From positions 496,001-560,000 of the forward strand of contig OZ345379.1 of NCBI GenBank assembly GCA_977006965.1: 64,000 nucleotides of DNA, read 5' to 3'. The notes below the pieces were generated by a model, which made no database searches, was not told the origin of the DNA, and saw nothing but the letters and a program-made list of their open reading frames with translations. The DNA is from Phymatolithon calcareum. Its lineage: Eukaryota; Rhodophyta; Florideophyceae; Hapalidiales. The position numbers were made by a program, and so were the translations under genes. Below, piece after piece: positions 1 to 10,429 of the stretch; position 1 is the stretch's first letter; every line of letters begins with the position of its first letter.

Positions 1-3000
1 GTTACATCAAATGGGAAGAACAAGCCACACGAGCATACCTTAAAGTCTAATAACAAGATTGGAGCCGGTAAAGCTGGAATTGCAAAGTCGTCTTCGGTTC
101 CTGAACCGTCCACGGCAATCCCGTCTGAGAAGCAATTGCCATCAATTTCCTCGTCGACCACTGGCAACGTGAAGAATACGCACAACGGATCGGATTCGAA
201 AACAAGCGATACTGTTGTTAATGCATCCCCTTCCACCAAGAACGATGGACCTACCACATTTTCGAATCCTTCTTCAGGAGAAGCGGTTGATACGATTGAT
301 ACACTGTCCAAGCAGAAAGGCGTGAAGTGCATCAACTTTGGCGAGGGCACTGTGAAGGGACTCAGTACTGCAGACTCCAGTGCTTTCTCAGGGCATGTTA
401 TGAACTATACCTCCACATCAATCGTGAAGGGAACTTCTCTAAGCGACTCATTCCGCTCCCATGTCTTTGGGAAAAAGTTTTCGTACACCCTTGCGGTACC
501 AAAGATGGGCACATACTCTCTTGCTTTCGGGTTTGCTGAAACCTTTAACCTTGTTTGCAACTCTCCGGATGCTAGTTTCCGATCGTTCAAACTGGTAGCA
601 GGATCGCAATCCAAAGTTTTGGATGTTTTCAAAGCTGCTGGATGCAATACGGCACACACTGAAATTATCCATGGTGTCAAGAGTCAGGAAGGTTCTGCGA
701 TCACAATTGGGTTCGAAGCTCTTAAGAATAATGCCATGTTATCGAACCTCTGCTATTGGGAAGATGATTCGAAGGTGAGCCCCCCAATTGGAAGTAAGGA
801 ACCCGGAGCCAAGGTTGACGCCACGCCCTCTGTGGTGATACCCGCCGCGGGCGACGGCCCTGTAACGAAGGGGGACCTTGTATCAGTCACCGGCACTAAG
901 GCGTCTGGTTCGCAATCGCCATCCACTGACGCATCCACAATCGCATCATCTGTCTCTGCTTCCGTTGCCCCATCTCCCTCTGCCTCCACTTCTGCTAAAC
1001 CGACAAAAAAGGCTGCACTGAAGGGATCACCTCTTCCCAAAGTCAATGCCGGAATAATAGAGGATACCCAAGGTGGTCATGGGTCTGGCGAGGTAACAAC
1101 CAAAGAGGACGGCCACGGCCATTCGAGTGATATGCACCCGACTGATGTGACACCATTTCCTAGTGCCAAACCTTCGTCCTCAGTGTCGCCTGTGCCAAAG
1201 GGGTCGCTATTGCCGAAGGTGACATCCGGTGTCATTGAGGATACCCAAGGCGGCCATGGAACTGAAACAAATATTCTCATTCCGAACAACAGCTCCATGC
1301 TGGACATTGGGGACGGAGGAAAGTCAAATGAGAAACCAATTATTTCGAAAGGGGAACTCGGTGCAAAGGATGGCAGGAAGAGCGATGTTGTCATTACCAT
1401 CCCAATGTCCGTCAGCCCAACTCCATCGGCGGGAACTGTCTTCGTGGGTAATCCAGACCCCGATATCAACGTACCTGTTCTTGGTACTGCACCTCCGACA
1501 AGTACTGTCGTGGAAGGAGACCCGGACGCAGTTATCTCCTCTTCTCCGACCACAACTCCTGCAAGCGTCGTGATTGTTCGCTCTCCTGTGCCCACCGCTA
1601 GCGCATCGAGTGCACCACTTATTGTCATTGCTGTGCCATTGGCCTCGCCATCCGGTAGTGCGCAGAGCGGTTCTGATGTTGTTATTACAATACCAAGTGA
1701 TCCGCAAGGAACGTCTGTAAGTGACTCACCTTCACCATCGAAGGTTTCTGATGATGTCACAATTGCAATATCACCCGTTGCATCTCCAAGCATCGGCGCA
1801 TCTGCAACTGCTTCCAGTGACTCTGATGTTGTTATCACTATTCCAATCCTGGATGAAGTGCCAAGCCCCACGAAAGCTCCCGATGTTGTCATCAGTATTG
1901 ATACTTCAACCGATTCCGGTGCATTGCCGACAGCATCTTCTTCTCCGCTACCGGCAGCCACCAGTGATGATACAAGCGGTGGTATTGTTGTTCCCTCAAT
2001 CGTCTCTTCTTCTCCGCTACCGTCGGTCTCCAGTGATGATACAAGCGATGGTATTGTTGTCCCCTCAATCGTCTCTTCTTCTCCGCTACCGTCGGCCTCC
2101 AGTGAAGATACAAGCGGTGGTATTGTTGTCCCTTCAATCGTCTCTTCTTCTCCGCTACCGTCGGCCACCAGTGCAGATACAAGCGGTGGTATTGTTGTCC
2201 CTTCAATCGTCTCTTCTTCTCCGCTACCGTCGGCCTCGAGTGATGATACAAGTGGTGGTATTGTTGTCCCTTCAATCGTCTCTTCTTCTCCGTTACCGTC
2301 GGCCTCCAGTGATGACACAAGCGGTGGTATTGTTGTCCCCTCAATCGTCTCTTCTTCTCCGCTACCGTCGGCCTCCAGTGATGACACAAGCGGTGGTATT
2401 GTTGTCCCCTCAATCGTCTCTTCTTCTCCGCTACCGTCGGCCTCGAGTGATGATACAAGTGGTGGTATTGTTGTCCCCTCAATCGTCGATGACAATTCAG
2501 CCGGGAAACCATCACCGTCCTCGTCAATTGCTGACCAACAGGGGCATGTTGTGATCATAATTCCCGCAGTCAGTCCGCCTACTCCCAGCATGGGAAATGG
2601 TGGTATTGTGCTTCCTTCAATCGTCAATGGGAACAAAGCTCCGTCCCCATCCACAGCTGGCGAACCTGGGAATAGCGAGTCTGTTATCCCATTTCCGTCT
2701 GTCGGTACCACTTCATCGACTGCAGTGATCAGTTCAACTTCGCCGGCTCCAGCTGACCAAGTCATCGCAATTCCACAGGCGTCGTCCTCATCTTCCGGGG
2801 CCCTCCCCGCACTTCCTCTGGCGTCTTCATCACCGTCGAACACAGTGTCGTCAGGAACTCATGTTGGTGGTGCCAGCTCGGGTGTATCGAATGAGGACAA
2901 TGGAGTGACGATTGTTTTGCCCGTATCCACTATGACAGCTGTACCTCAGCCTGCCGCGTCTCATGGCAACGCTTCCGCAATCGTAACCGCTATTCCTCAA

Positions 3001-5436
3001 CCCCCGGCCAACATTGTGTCGAATGAGGGAAACACTGCTGATGGCGAAGGAGTTGTCATTGCAATTCCTTTCTCGAAACAAAAAGCCGCTAACGGAGAAA
3101 ATCCGTCCAACACTTCTCAAGTGCTGATTGGCGTCCCGGATCAGAGTCCAGGATCTAGTCTCAAGCCAGCGCCCAAGCCTTTCACTGTCCAAAACCAAGT
3201 TGGACTGCCGATTCTCGGAAATACATCGGATGCTACACCTTCGGTATCTCCTTCTACGTCAGGTTCCGCAAGTCCATTGGCATCAAGTACTTCCTCTGCA
3301 TCTCCCTCGGCGTCGAGTTCCATGTCGGTATCTCTTACTCCATCAGGCTCGCCAAGCCCGTCTGTGTCCGCTTCAATGTCGTTATCGGTCAGTCCTTCGG
3401 CCACGCCTGCTCCGCCGATGTCCCTGACTGGTGGAACTACGATTATCACTATTGACTCATCCCCTCTTCCATCTGGGGCTTCCTCGCCGCCCAGACAGTC
3501 ACTGGGGCCAGCGATTATTGAAGTGCCGGATAAATCCCCGACACCACTTCCTAAATCGCCGGGAGTTGCTGGCCAAACTGTCAGAGTTACTGTCGCTCCA
3601 ACTGCTGTTCTTCTTGGGCCTTTTGCCGAAGTTGTTGGAACCAACAAGGAGACATCCAATGCATTTGCAATTGGTATGGGCTTTGTCGGATCACTCCTTG
3701 TTCTCATGCTCGTTACATGTTTGTACTTTGCCATTTTCGCAGGCAGAAGGGGCCATTCCAATAGCCAGTTAAGTCAATACTCATATCCCAGAGATGACGG
3801 GCATGCAGGGAACGACTACGGGGCTGACATGGCTCCTCACGAGGGCTTTGTCGTTCCCACCGGCTATGAAGATGACGCTGATCTTCGAATTCCGTCAGGG
3901 TCGGTGGCAAGTGATCCAGTGTATCAAAACGTTGATAATGGAAGTGTCGCGTCGGGACAAATCTACGAACAGGAGGCGGACGAATTCGACCCCTACGGAA
4001 CCGCAGCTGTGGCCGCAGCTGCAAATCCTGAGTCTCCGCACGGTTCTGAAGACCCGTACTCAATTGGAGTCGGGGCTACAGGACACACATTGGATGACGC
4101 CACTCTTGGATACGGGGCCGTAGGCTTGGCTGGTGAGGGAGAGGACAGTTTTGAACTTGCTCAAGACGGCGGTCCAGAATTGACATATGATATGCAGCAT
4201 GGACAAGACCATTCGTTTGAAGAAAACCACTCGGCAGCGCAGCCGGCCAGAATAGGCTTGGAGTCGAGTGGAAACGAAGAGCGCCGGACCATATCGACGG
4301 AAAATGATGACATGTACAGCGATTATGGTAACGAGAGGCCGGTGCATATGAATGGAAAGACTAACTCTCAATACGTGAGGGATCAACTGGCAAGCATTCA
4401 TCACCAAATAGCAAGCAGATTAGGGGCAACCAATTCGCAGTCATCATCCGGCGCAGACGGCTTCACACCGAGAGAAAGTCAAGGATCTGAAGGTTATCTG
4501 TCTGGTCGTCCTCGTACTCAACACTCTGGAGAAGATCGCCATTCAAACTCGACAGACGACGATAATGACACCAACGAATTGTGCTACAAATCAACATGTG
4601 ACGACGATACACAAGGGAAGGATGCAATGGACGCGAATGGTAATCCGGGAGGAAACGATCCTTGGCCACATTGGTACAATGCTCCTCGTGCTGGTCCTCA
4701 TGCGTCGACTCACTATCAGGCTGGAGTAAGGAATCAAGGGGCTGTCATCGGAGGCCCTGATCTGCTTGCTTCGGTACGGGACAAACTAATGGCGGCTCAG
4801 TTGCCAGAGCAAGATGATGAGGCCGAGCAAGAAGCGTCAGACTCCAGCTGGATTGCACGAGAGCGATCTTCATCCACAGGTCAACCAACTTTACAAAACA
4901 ACGCGCCAGAGAATAATGCAATTTTTCGAGCTCCGACTTTGGCGCAAAGGTGGCCGGTGAACAAGGCAGATGATGAAAACTCGTCCGTGGCTGAAAGTGC
5001 GAAATATTCCGACGGTTTTTCGTCGCAAAGCTCGGGTAGACCGCCCCTGGGACCTGCCAACAACGCTTTTCCGGTTGCGCTCATGCCGCCCAAGCCTGTT
5101 ACGTTGCAAGACATATCCGGTCGCCCGGCTTTCAATCAAGACATGCTTGCGCCGAGTTCGGGTGTTGGCAAGGTAGCAGCTCTTTTCGGTGGTGCTGAAA
5201 CACCAAAAGTTGAACTCGGGGCTGTCGGATCGGTGCCCGTTGAAGCTGTGGATCCCGAGAAAAATCGGTACAGTCAGCGTTTCGGTCAAGGTCGAACAAG
5301 CGGCGAACCTGTGGTACCAGTTGATGTTGCTGAATTGCGCAAACGACGAGAACCAAATGTGAAGGAGGCAGCGAGGAGGCTGAGTGCGGCGACTCATGTG
5401 ACATCGTCATCTGCGCAATCAAGTGAAATAAGATAA
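1..5436 (+). CDS. Malectin-domain, Ser/Pro-rich single-pass membrane protein (5' partial)
   Basis: The frame is open from the first base, so the true start lies left of the window. Residues are numbered here from the codon at base 136. Residues 63-208 resemble a malectin-type carbohydrate-binding domain (motif KCINFGEG, then a beta-rich stretch ending NLCYWED). A Ser/Pro/Thr/Val-rich mucin-like stalk of about 950 residues follows, including eight 23-residue repeats. One hydrophobic helix lies near 1178-1202 and is followed by basic residues GRR. An acidic, low-complexity tail of about 560 residues has no recognised kinase or other catalytic domain. The layout suggests a type I plasma-membrane protein that touches cell-wall glycans with its ectodomain. 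Malectin ectodomains are known from plant receptor kinases and ER malectin; the receptor or wall-sensor role here is inference. The stop is TAA at 5434. Confidence 0.7.
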   Translation, partial: VTSNGKNKPHEHTLKSNNKIGAGKAGIAKSSSVPEPSTAIPSEKQLPSISSSTTGNVKNTHNGSDSKTSDTVVNASPSTKNDGPTTFSNPSSGEAVDTIDTLSKQKGVKCINFGEGTVKGLSTADSSAFSGHVMNYTSTSIVKGTSLSDSFRSHVFGKKFSYTLAVPKMGTYSLAFGFAETFNLVCNSPDASFRSFKLVAGSQSKVLDVFKAAGCNTAHTEIIHGVKSQEGSAITIGFEALKNNAMLSNLCYWEDDSKVSPPIGSKEPGAKVDATPSVVIPAAGDGPVTKGDLVSVTGTKASGSQSPSTDASTIASSVSASVAPSPSASTSAKPTKKAALKGSPLPKVNAGIIEDTQGGHGSGEVTTKEDGHGHSSDMHPTDVTPFPSAKPSSSVSPVPKGSLLPKVTSGVIEDTQGGHGTETNILIPNNSSMLDIGDGGKSNEKPIISKGELGAKDGRKSDVVITIPMSVSPTPSAGTVFVGNPDPDINVPVLGTAPPTSTVVEGDPDAVISSSPTTTPASVVIVRSPVPTASASSAPLIVIAVPLASPSGSAQSGSDVVITIPSDPQGTSVSDSPSPSKVSDDVTIAISPVASPSIGASATASSDSDVVITIPILDEVPSPTKAPDVVISIDTSTDSGALPTASSSPLPAATSDDTSGGIVVPSIVSSSPLPSVSSDDTSDGIVVPSIVSSSPLPSASSEDTSGGIVVPSIVSSSPLPSATSADTSGGIVVPSIVSSSPLPSASSDDTSGGIVVPSIVSSSPLPSASSDDTSGGIVVPSIVSSSPLPSASSDDTSGGIVVPSIVSSSPLPSASSDDTSGGIVVPSIVDDNSAGKPSPSSSIADQQGHVVIIIPAVSPPTPSMGNGGIVLPSIVNGNKAPSPSTAGEPGNSESVIPFPSVGTTSSTAVISSTSPAPADQVIAIPQASSSSSGALPALPLASSSPSNTVSSGTHVGGASSGVSNEDNGVTIVLPVSTMTAVPQPAASHGNASAIVTAIPQPPANIVSNEGNTADGEGVVIAIPFSKQKAANGENPSNTSQVLIGVPDQSPGSSLKPAPKPFTVQNQVGLPILGNTSDATPSVSPSTSGSASPLASSTSSASPSASSSMSVSLTPSGSPSPSVSASMSLSVSPSATPAPPMSLTGGTTIITIDSSPLPSGASSPPRQSLGPAIIEVPDKSPTPLPKSPGVAGQTVRVTVAPTAVLLGPFAEVVGTNKETSNAFAIGMGFVGSLLVLMLVTCLYFAIFAGRRGHSNSQLSQYSYPRDDGHAGNDYGADMAPHEGFVVPTGYEDDADLRIPSGSVASDPVYQNVDNGSVASGQIYEQEADEFDPYGTAAVAAAANPESPHGSEDPYSIGVGATGHTLDDATLGYGAVGLAGEGEDSFELAQDGGPELTYDMQHGQDHSFEENHSAAQPARIGLESSGNEERRTISTENDDMYSDYGNERPVHMNGKTNSQYVRDQLASIHHQIASRLGATNSQSSSGADGFTPRESQGSEGYLSGRPRTQHSGEDRHSNSTDDDNDTNELCYKSTCDDDTQGKDAMDANGNPGGNDPWPHWYNAPRAGPHASTHYQAGVRNQGAVIGGPDLLASVRDKLMAAQLPEQDDEAEQEASDSSWIARERSSSTGQPTLQNNAPENNAIFRAPTLAQRWPVNKADDENSSVAESAKYSDGFSSQSSGRPPLGPANNAFPVALMPPKPVTLQDISGRPAFNQDMLAPSSGVGKVAALFGGAETPKVELGAVGSVPVEAVDPEKNRYSQRFGQGRTSGEPVVPVDVAELRKRREPNVKEAARRLSAATHVTSSSAQSSEIR
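1936..2487 (+). repeat. Eight tandem 69-bp coding repeats
   Basis: Eight in-frame copies of a 69-bp unit encode a 23-residue block of the type SSSPLPSASSDDTSGGIVV plus PSIV. The last four copies encode identical peptides and differ only at scattered silent bases. The first four vary at the residues around SASSDD. They form part of the extracellular stalk of the malectin protein. The near-identity implies recent expansion or homogenisation, so copy number is probably polymorphic. Confidence 0.95.
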
Positions 5437-5706
5437 GTATATAGAACAATACAATTTTGAAAGCCTCGTCATGTTTATAGTAAGGACCGAGGCTCTTGAA
5501 CTCAATACTTCGCAATCAAACTATGTGTAGAAGTATACTCCAGTTAGTAGTTGCACTTGTAAAGAAAAACCTTTGCAAAATTTCTTGTCCCTATCATGCT
5601 GCGCCACCAGCTAGCAATCGACATCGAGCACGTCCATCGATCTAATATAACATCCTAATTCTTGACAGCAGATAAAACCATTACCATAACGTTCGTTCGT
5701 GCGTCA

Positions 5707-6399
5707 TCATGAATTGGCCTTGGAGACGCCGACCTCTGCCGGGCGCAGAATGCGATCACCTATCGAATACCCCATTTTTGTAATATCGACAACTGTCCCA
5801 GGGTCGACGCTGTCCGTCGGTGCCTCGTACAGCGCCTGATGAATATCCGGATCAAAAGTGTCTCCAACGGCACCGTAGCGTGCGAGTCCATTCTGCGCAA
5901 AAACCTTCAAAAGTTCGCTTTCCGTCGCCTTTACACCGGTGTACAGACCAGACAGCAATGGATCGGCGTCTTCACTCGACGCCTTCTCCTCCGGGACGGC
6001 CTTGATCGCCAGACCGAGATTGTCAGCGACATCTAGCAGGCCCTTTGCGAATCCCATGACACCGTATCTCTTGGCGTTATCTACATCGCGACGAGCAATG
6101 GTTCGAACATTCTCCATTTCGGCCAGAACGCGCAGAGTACGATCGTTCAGTTCGGATATTTTGGACTCCTTTTCTTCAATTACGGCCTTCAATTCATCCA
6201 ATTTGGAGCTCAGGTCATCTTGCACACTCGCTTCAGGCCCATTGCCCGTGGCATGCTCGGGCGGTGCTGGCGATGCAACATGCTCATGTGGCTTGTCTTG
6301 TGCAGAATACGCTCGCCGCAACGCAGGGGCGTGTCGGGTGAGGGCGCGATGCACGACGGGCGTGCGGTAGAGGCTGGTTTGCAGGATGTGTCGCAACAT
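5707..6399 (-). CDS. Mitochondrial GrpE, nucleotide-exchange factor of Hsp70
   Basis: A 230-residue protein with an Arg/Ser-rich presequence (about 1-35, YRTPVVHRALTRHAP), an acidic linker, a long coiled coil (about 62-110, containing ELNDRTLRVLAEMENVRTIARRD, the family's helical signature) and a C-terminal beta domain with DPDIHQALYEAP and the ending GYSIGDRILRPAEVGVS. These are hallmark GrpE features, and the length fits mitochondrial Mge1/GrpE. It releases ADP from mitochondrial Hsp70 during protein import and folding. It is convergent with the malectin gene, whose stop is 270 bp away. Confidence 0.95.
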   Translation of the reverse strand: MLRHILQTSLYRTPVVHRALTRHAPALRRAYSAQDKPHEHVASPAPPEHATGNGPEASVQDDLSSKLDELKAVIEEKESKISELNDRTLRVLAEMENVRTIARRDVDNAKRYGVMGFAKGLLDVADNLGLAIKAVPEEKASSEDADPLLSGLYTGVKATESELLKVFAQNGLARYGAVGDTFDPDIHQALYEAPTDSVDPGTVVDITKMGYSIGDRILRPAEVGVSKANS

Positions 6400-7403
6400 T
6401 ATTGCCAGATTCCAGCTGAACGTGGCGAGAATGGTAGACGATTTGGAGAACGGAACGTCAGCAGAAAACTACGGCGAGGGCGGAGGTGGGGTCACGGTCG
6501 GGATCAGATAGTGACCAACGGGGAGCAGAGCTGTGTACATGCGCGCGCGGACGGGCTGTTTATAGTTAAATTTTGAGGTACTGTATGATAAAAACGAGAA
6601 TTAATCGACTTGCTTGGCTCGGTTGTTGCATTTGCGGAACTGAAGATTGTTTACAATTATTGACCTCGGCTATTACAATGCATCGACTGCCCTCCGAAAA
6701 GCGCACAAGATTGATGCGAAATATCAATTGGTGCGAATACTGCACAGTAGTACTGTAGATTGCCCGGGCAATAGCTTTCCAGTAGGCTGACTCGGAAACC
6801 AAAAAATATTGCTGGCTATGTCTTCGCTCGCGGGCTTCCTTCGACAAAAATTGGGGTCATGAAGGCAGGCAGAGAGAGATGCAGCTGCCGTCAACTACTG
6901 TACTGTACACGAGGAAGAAGTCACTGTAGTGATAGATAGTCTCACGGTGAGTACGGACGGACGGACGTGTACTTGGAATGTGGAGTCAGCCTCGGTGGAC
7001 GACTGACTGAGGGCGCTCGTAGTATTGACATATCTGTTCTGTGTGCTGTGCTTATGCACTGGTTATGTATTATCACTGTGAATCAATTCATAGCAATCTG
7101 ACCCCTAACCGCCAATGTCACTTGCAACGGAATGAATTTCTTCCTTTGCCTTCGATTCTCTGGAGGCTGGCAAGTCGGCCTCTATTTAAAGCAGTGCAAG
7201 TGAACAAGAAGACAGGCACTAAAGACTACTGCACTCCGAATGACCGAAAGCAAGCAACCCATTCGTCCACTGCATTAGACTGTTCGCCTCATTTTCTTGA
7301 CCACGTTTGCCGTTCCCCTGCTATCCGTCGCGCATCGCGGGGGAGTATGGATTTAATTTAGGTTACATATCCCATGAAATCACCCACCCCAATACTGTAC
7401 TTG
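6400..7403. other. Intergenic region without a supported gene
   Basis: About 1 kb between GrpE and TruA, upstream of GrpE and downstream of TruA. It has several TACTGTA/ACAGTA motifs (for example near 6581, 6748, 6899 and 7392). Only short, low-complexity open frames are present and no domain was recognised. Confidence 0.6.
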
Positions 7404-8291
7404 TCATTCCCAGTCATCATAGAACACCTCCTCCAAGCACAGCCCTCTCGCCGGTGCACTTTTTGGCACCAACCGTCTATCCTGAGCCTCAAAAAGTCTC
7501 GGCACATCCTCTACCTCCATCTTTCCAACGGCGACCGCGAGCATAGTCCCCACAATATTTCTAATCATCTTATACAAAGCCCCATCGATATTGAAATCAA
7601 TTCGGAGATGTCCCTCCCCCTCGTTCATAATATCTATATTATGCACTGTCCGTATCGGGTTTGCCCGCACACCTGACGCAGACACAGGAACTCTGTTGGC
7701 AAACGCAGTGAAGTCTTGAGTGCCCACAAAAAGATCTGCCGCCTTGCGCAATCGCTCCTCACAGAACTCTCCTCTTGCCGCATGATACTCATACATTCTA
7801 AACGAGTTCTGCAGAGGATCGTACACATCGCGAGTGGACAACCGATACGCGTATCGTTTCCCACGAGCGCGGTAAATCGCGTGCCAGGACCGCTCAACAC
7901 CAACTGGTGCAATGCTCAAATCGCGAACACGGATGTCGGGCGGTAGCATTTGATTGAGGGCAAATTGTAAATCTGTCGGGTCTGGATTCCCTGGCACATC
8001 GAAATGAACGCCCTGACCACGCGCATGAACACCGGCGTCAGTGCGTGATGCACCCACGACACGCACTTGCATCCCTGATCGTCTCGACAGTACCTTCTCT
8101 AGTGTGCCCTGTACTGTCTCCCCGTTCAGCTGAAATTGCCATCCGTGGTACCTTGTTCCGTCGTACGCCACGCGTGCGCGGAGACGAGTTTTCGCCACAT
8201 CCTGCTCCGCGGTACATTTGCAGAGAAATACGCAGCGTCTTCGCTTTTTCAATGGCATTAATGGGCGTGGCACTACTGCGAACGCTTGCAT
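7404..8291 (-). CDS. tRNA pseudouridine synthase TruA family
   Basis: About 295 residues. The core starts ARVAYDGTRYHGWQ and contains RTDAGVHARGQGVHF, whose Asp is the family's catalytic residue. Further TruA motifs are the RGKRYAYRLS strand, the YEYHAARGEF region and a C-terminal DGALYKMIRNIVGTMLAVA helix. It converts uridines in the tRNA anticodon arm to pseudouridine. The frame is open 85 codons further upstream, but that stretch looks non-coding and holds two perfect hairpins, so the ATG ending at 8291 (MQAFAVVPRPLM) is chosen. The basic N-terminus of about 40 residues before the core could be an organelle-targeting peptide. It is divergent from eIF2 beta. Confidence 0.92.
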   Translation of the reverse strand: MQAFAVVPRPLMPLKKRRRCVFLCKCTAEQDVAKTRLRARVAYDGTRYHGWQFQLNGETVQGTLEKVLSRRSGMQVRVVGASRTDAGVHARGQGVHFDVPGNPDPTDLQFALNQMLPPDIRVRDLSIAPVGVERSWHAIYRARGKRYAYRLSTRDVYDPLQNSFRMYEYHAARGEFCEERLRKAADLFVGTQDFTAFANRVPVSASGVRANPIRTVHNIDIMNEGEGHLRIDFNIDGALYKMIRNIVGTMLAVAVGKMEVEDVPRLFEAQDRRLVPKSAPARGLCLEEVFYDDWE

Positions 8292-8343
8292 AACGACTGC
8301 GATATTGCCCTCTGCCGCAGCCGGGTGCTTATATTGAGAGCCG

Positions 8344-8389
8344 GACGCCTGCTGCAGGCGTCGAAAAATACCGCAGCTCCTGCGGTATT
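8344..8389. repeat. Two adjacent perfect palindromes
   Basis: 8344-8362 is a 9+1+9 palindrome (GACGCCTGC, T, then its reverse complement). 8367-8389 is a 10+3+10 palindrome (AATACCGCAG arms). Only four bases separate them. They lie in the intergenic region shared by the divergent truA and eIF2 beta genes. Confidence 0.95.
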
Positions 8390-8738
8390 CTTCACCATCG
8401 AAGCGAGATGCAGGACGAATACTCACAGGGTCCGAAAGGACCACAATATTGTACATGTGTAGTACTGAGCTGTTTTTCACTACACAGGGGGACCAGAGAG
8501 GCTTCATGGCACGAGATGCGCTGGCTGTTGGTCCAAACAGCAACATTCAAGAAATATCAAAAAATCATGGCCACCGTCGTCAGACCCGCTTATATGACCA
8601 AGGACGACATACGCAACCGGCGGTGTTCAGCAAGAAGAACCCCATTGTCGATACACACAAATTTCATTTTTCCAGCAGCGCCTTACTGAAGCTGTCCTGT
8701 TGAGAGCGCCACATCGACCTCTGCGTTTGCGCACAACC

Positions 8739-9668
8739 ATGGCGGGTGTAGATGTCCCAACGGAGCTGCCGGTGGCAACGAAACCAGCGGATGGCGAGGC
8801 ACCGAATGGCGAAGCGGCCGTGCCGGAGCAAAGTGCAGCACCGGTTTTCGACCTGAATACTATGGCAAAGAAAAAGAAGAAGAAGAAGCCGAAGGCTTTA
8901 GAAGGGGATGAATCCGCGCTTGCGTCCGGTCTCGCGGGCACAAAGCTGAACGACGGGAACGATCCGGAGGGCATGGGAATGGGCGACGGAATGGAGAACG
9001 GTGCGGAACCGATCTCCGAGCTAGAGGCACTTGACTTCCCACTGCCGGATTTCACCGGCAAGAAGAAGCGAAAGAAGAAGAAGGTGTTCTTCGACAACGA
9101 TCTAGACGATGCAACTGGCGACGGTGAGGGTGGCGATCGTGCCTCCCGACGCGCAGTCGTCGAACAACCGTGGGATGGGACGGATCGCGATTACACTTAC
9201 TCCGAGCTTATTAATCGCGCCTTTCAGTTTCTCCATGGGAAGAACCCTGCGCTTGCGGCGGGCACCACGGGACGTAAGAAGATTGTGCTGCAGTTGCCGC
9301 AGGTGGCACGCGAGGGAACAAAGAAGACTGTTTTCCTTAACTTTGGAGCTATTTGCAAGAGTATTCATCGTCAGCAAGACCATTTACTGGCGTATATGGG
9401 TGCAGAATTGGGAACTACTGGAAATATGCAGGATGGAGGAAGGTTGGTCGTCAAGGGTCGCTTCTCGGCAGAGGCTATCGGAAAGGTTCTTATGAGATAC
9501 ATGAAGGAATATGTTGTGTGTACTTCGTGCAGATCGCCGGATACTGTGTTGATGCGTGATGCGAACACGAGATTGTATTTCGTGAGTTGTGAGAGTTGTG
9601 GTGCGAAACGCTCGGTAACTCCCATCAAGCAGGGATTCATGGCACAGGTCGGTCGCAGGAAGAGATAA
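8739..9668 (+). CDS. Translation initiation factor eIF2 subunit beta
   Basis: 309 residues from the ATG at 8739 (MAGVDVPTELP); the frame opens 13 codons earlier at a non-ATG. The N-terminal half holds two lysine blocks (near 48-54 and 108-118), the K-boxes that in other eIF2 beta subunits contact eIF5 and eIF2B epsilon. The C-terminal half is the aIF2beta/eIF5 fold: DYTYSELINRAFQFL, the LQLPQVAREGTKKTVFLNF strand-helix, then a C4 zinc ribbon (CTSCRSPD ... CESCGAKR). It ends in basic QVGRRKR. It is part of the ternary complex delivering initiator Met-tRNA to the 40S subunit. Confidence 0.96.
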   Translation: MAGVDVPTELPVATKPADGEAPNGEAAVPEQSAAPVFDLNTMAKKKKKKKPKALEGDESALASGLAGTKLNDGNDPEGMGMGDGMENGAEPISELEALDFPLPDFTGKKKRKKKKVFFDNDLDDATGDGEGGDRASRRAVVEQPWDGTDRDYTYSELINRAFQFLHGKNPALAAGTTGRKKIVLQLPQVAREGTKKTVFLNFGAICKSIHRQQDHLLAYMGAELGTTGNMQDGGRLVVKGRFSAEAIGKVLMRYMKEYVVCTSCRSPDTVLMRDANTRLYFVSCESCGAKRSVTPIKQGFMAQVGRRKR

Positions 9669-10429
9669 TGGATTCTTATTTGCATATGGCACTGTTTTTG
9701 GTGTATGGCTTTTGCTCGAGGAAGTTACCTGCAATTTGTTTGGTCTGCGCGTCGATATTGGTGTTTGCTTTACGTCGATGTGCTTGTTCCCGTCACGTGC
9801 AGGTGACGAATTGAGATTTCCGAAAATCCGTTTTGGCAAGCTATATTTTGCGGTGAAATTCTAAAGCTGCGAATCATCATTTGGCTCTGTGGAATTGCCG
9901 TGCATCACAGAGTGGCTCAAGATAGGATGGGCCAACGCGCGTTTTACGTGCGATGGCCCTTAATTCGTATTGTGCAATGAAGAGTATTAACTTTGCCGTA
10001 TCGATTGCGTGCAGTTTATTCGAAAAGAAGTATAGTTGTAGTAAATGCATAACCAAAAACATTCGTGACAAAACCTACTCTATGTATGACACAGCTTTAC
10101 TACACTTCTTATGCAGGCGAGCAGTACTCCGTATTCGATCTATGGGGAAGTGCTTCTGAAGTAGTCATCACGTGGGCACTTTCTGATCGCCCCCCATTTG
10201 CGTCGAGGCTGGGCTCGAGCGAGCAGCACGATATATAGGTCCCCATCCCTCGACGAATGTTAACTTCTAGCCTGCTGCTTCGAAAAGCTGCGTTGCTTTT
10301 AAGTAGTCTACTTTTGAACTGATTTCTTTAGCGGCGATAAGCTGGCTGGCTGGCCTCGGAATGCATTTTATCTTGCATTACGATAAAACTTAGGCAAAAA
10401 TGGAAAAGCGAGAACAAGAGGAAAACTAT
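9669..10429. other. Intergenic region, no gene seen
   Basis: 760 bp between the convergent ends of eIF2 beta and the METTL17-like gene. It holds both 3' flanks. No long open frame, RNA gene or repeat stands out. Confidence 0.6.

Noticed and set aside
1936-2487. Regular 69-bp repeats as a CRISPR-like array
   Set aside because: No spacers; the repeats are contiguous, in frame and coding.
1077-2843. 588-codon open frame on the minus strand of the malectin gene
   Set aside because: Shadow of the repetitive sense-strand coding; its composition mirrors the repeats and the sense protein has a coherent domain layout.
7634-7912. Open frames antisense to TruA or in alternative frames within it
   Set aside because: TruA motifs run continuously through this interval in the chosen frame.
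8408-8703. Open frames upstream of eIF2 beta as an extra first exon
   Set aside because: The ATG at 8739 begins a normal-length eIF2 beta, and the upstream frames lack homology.
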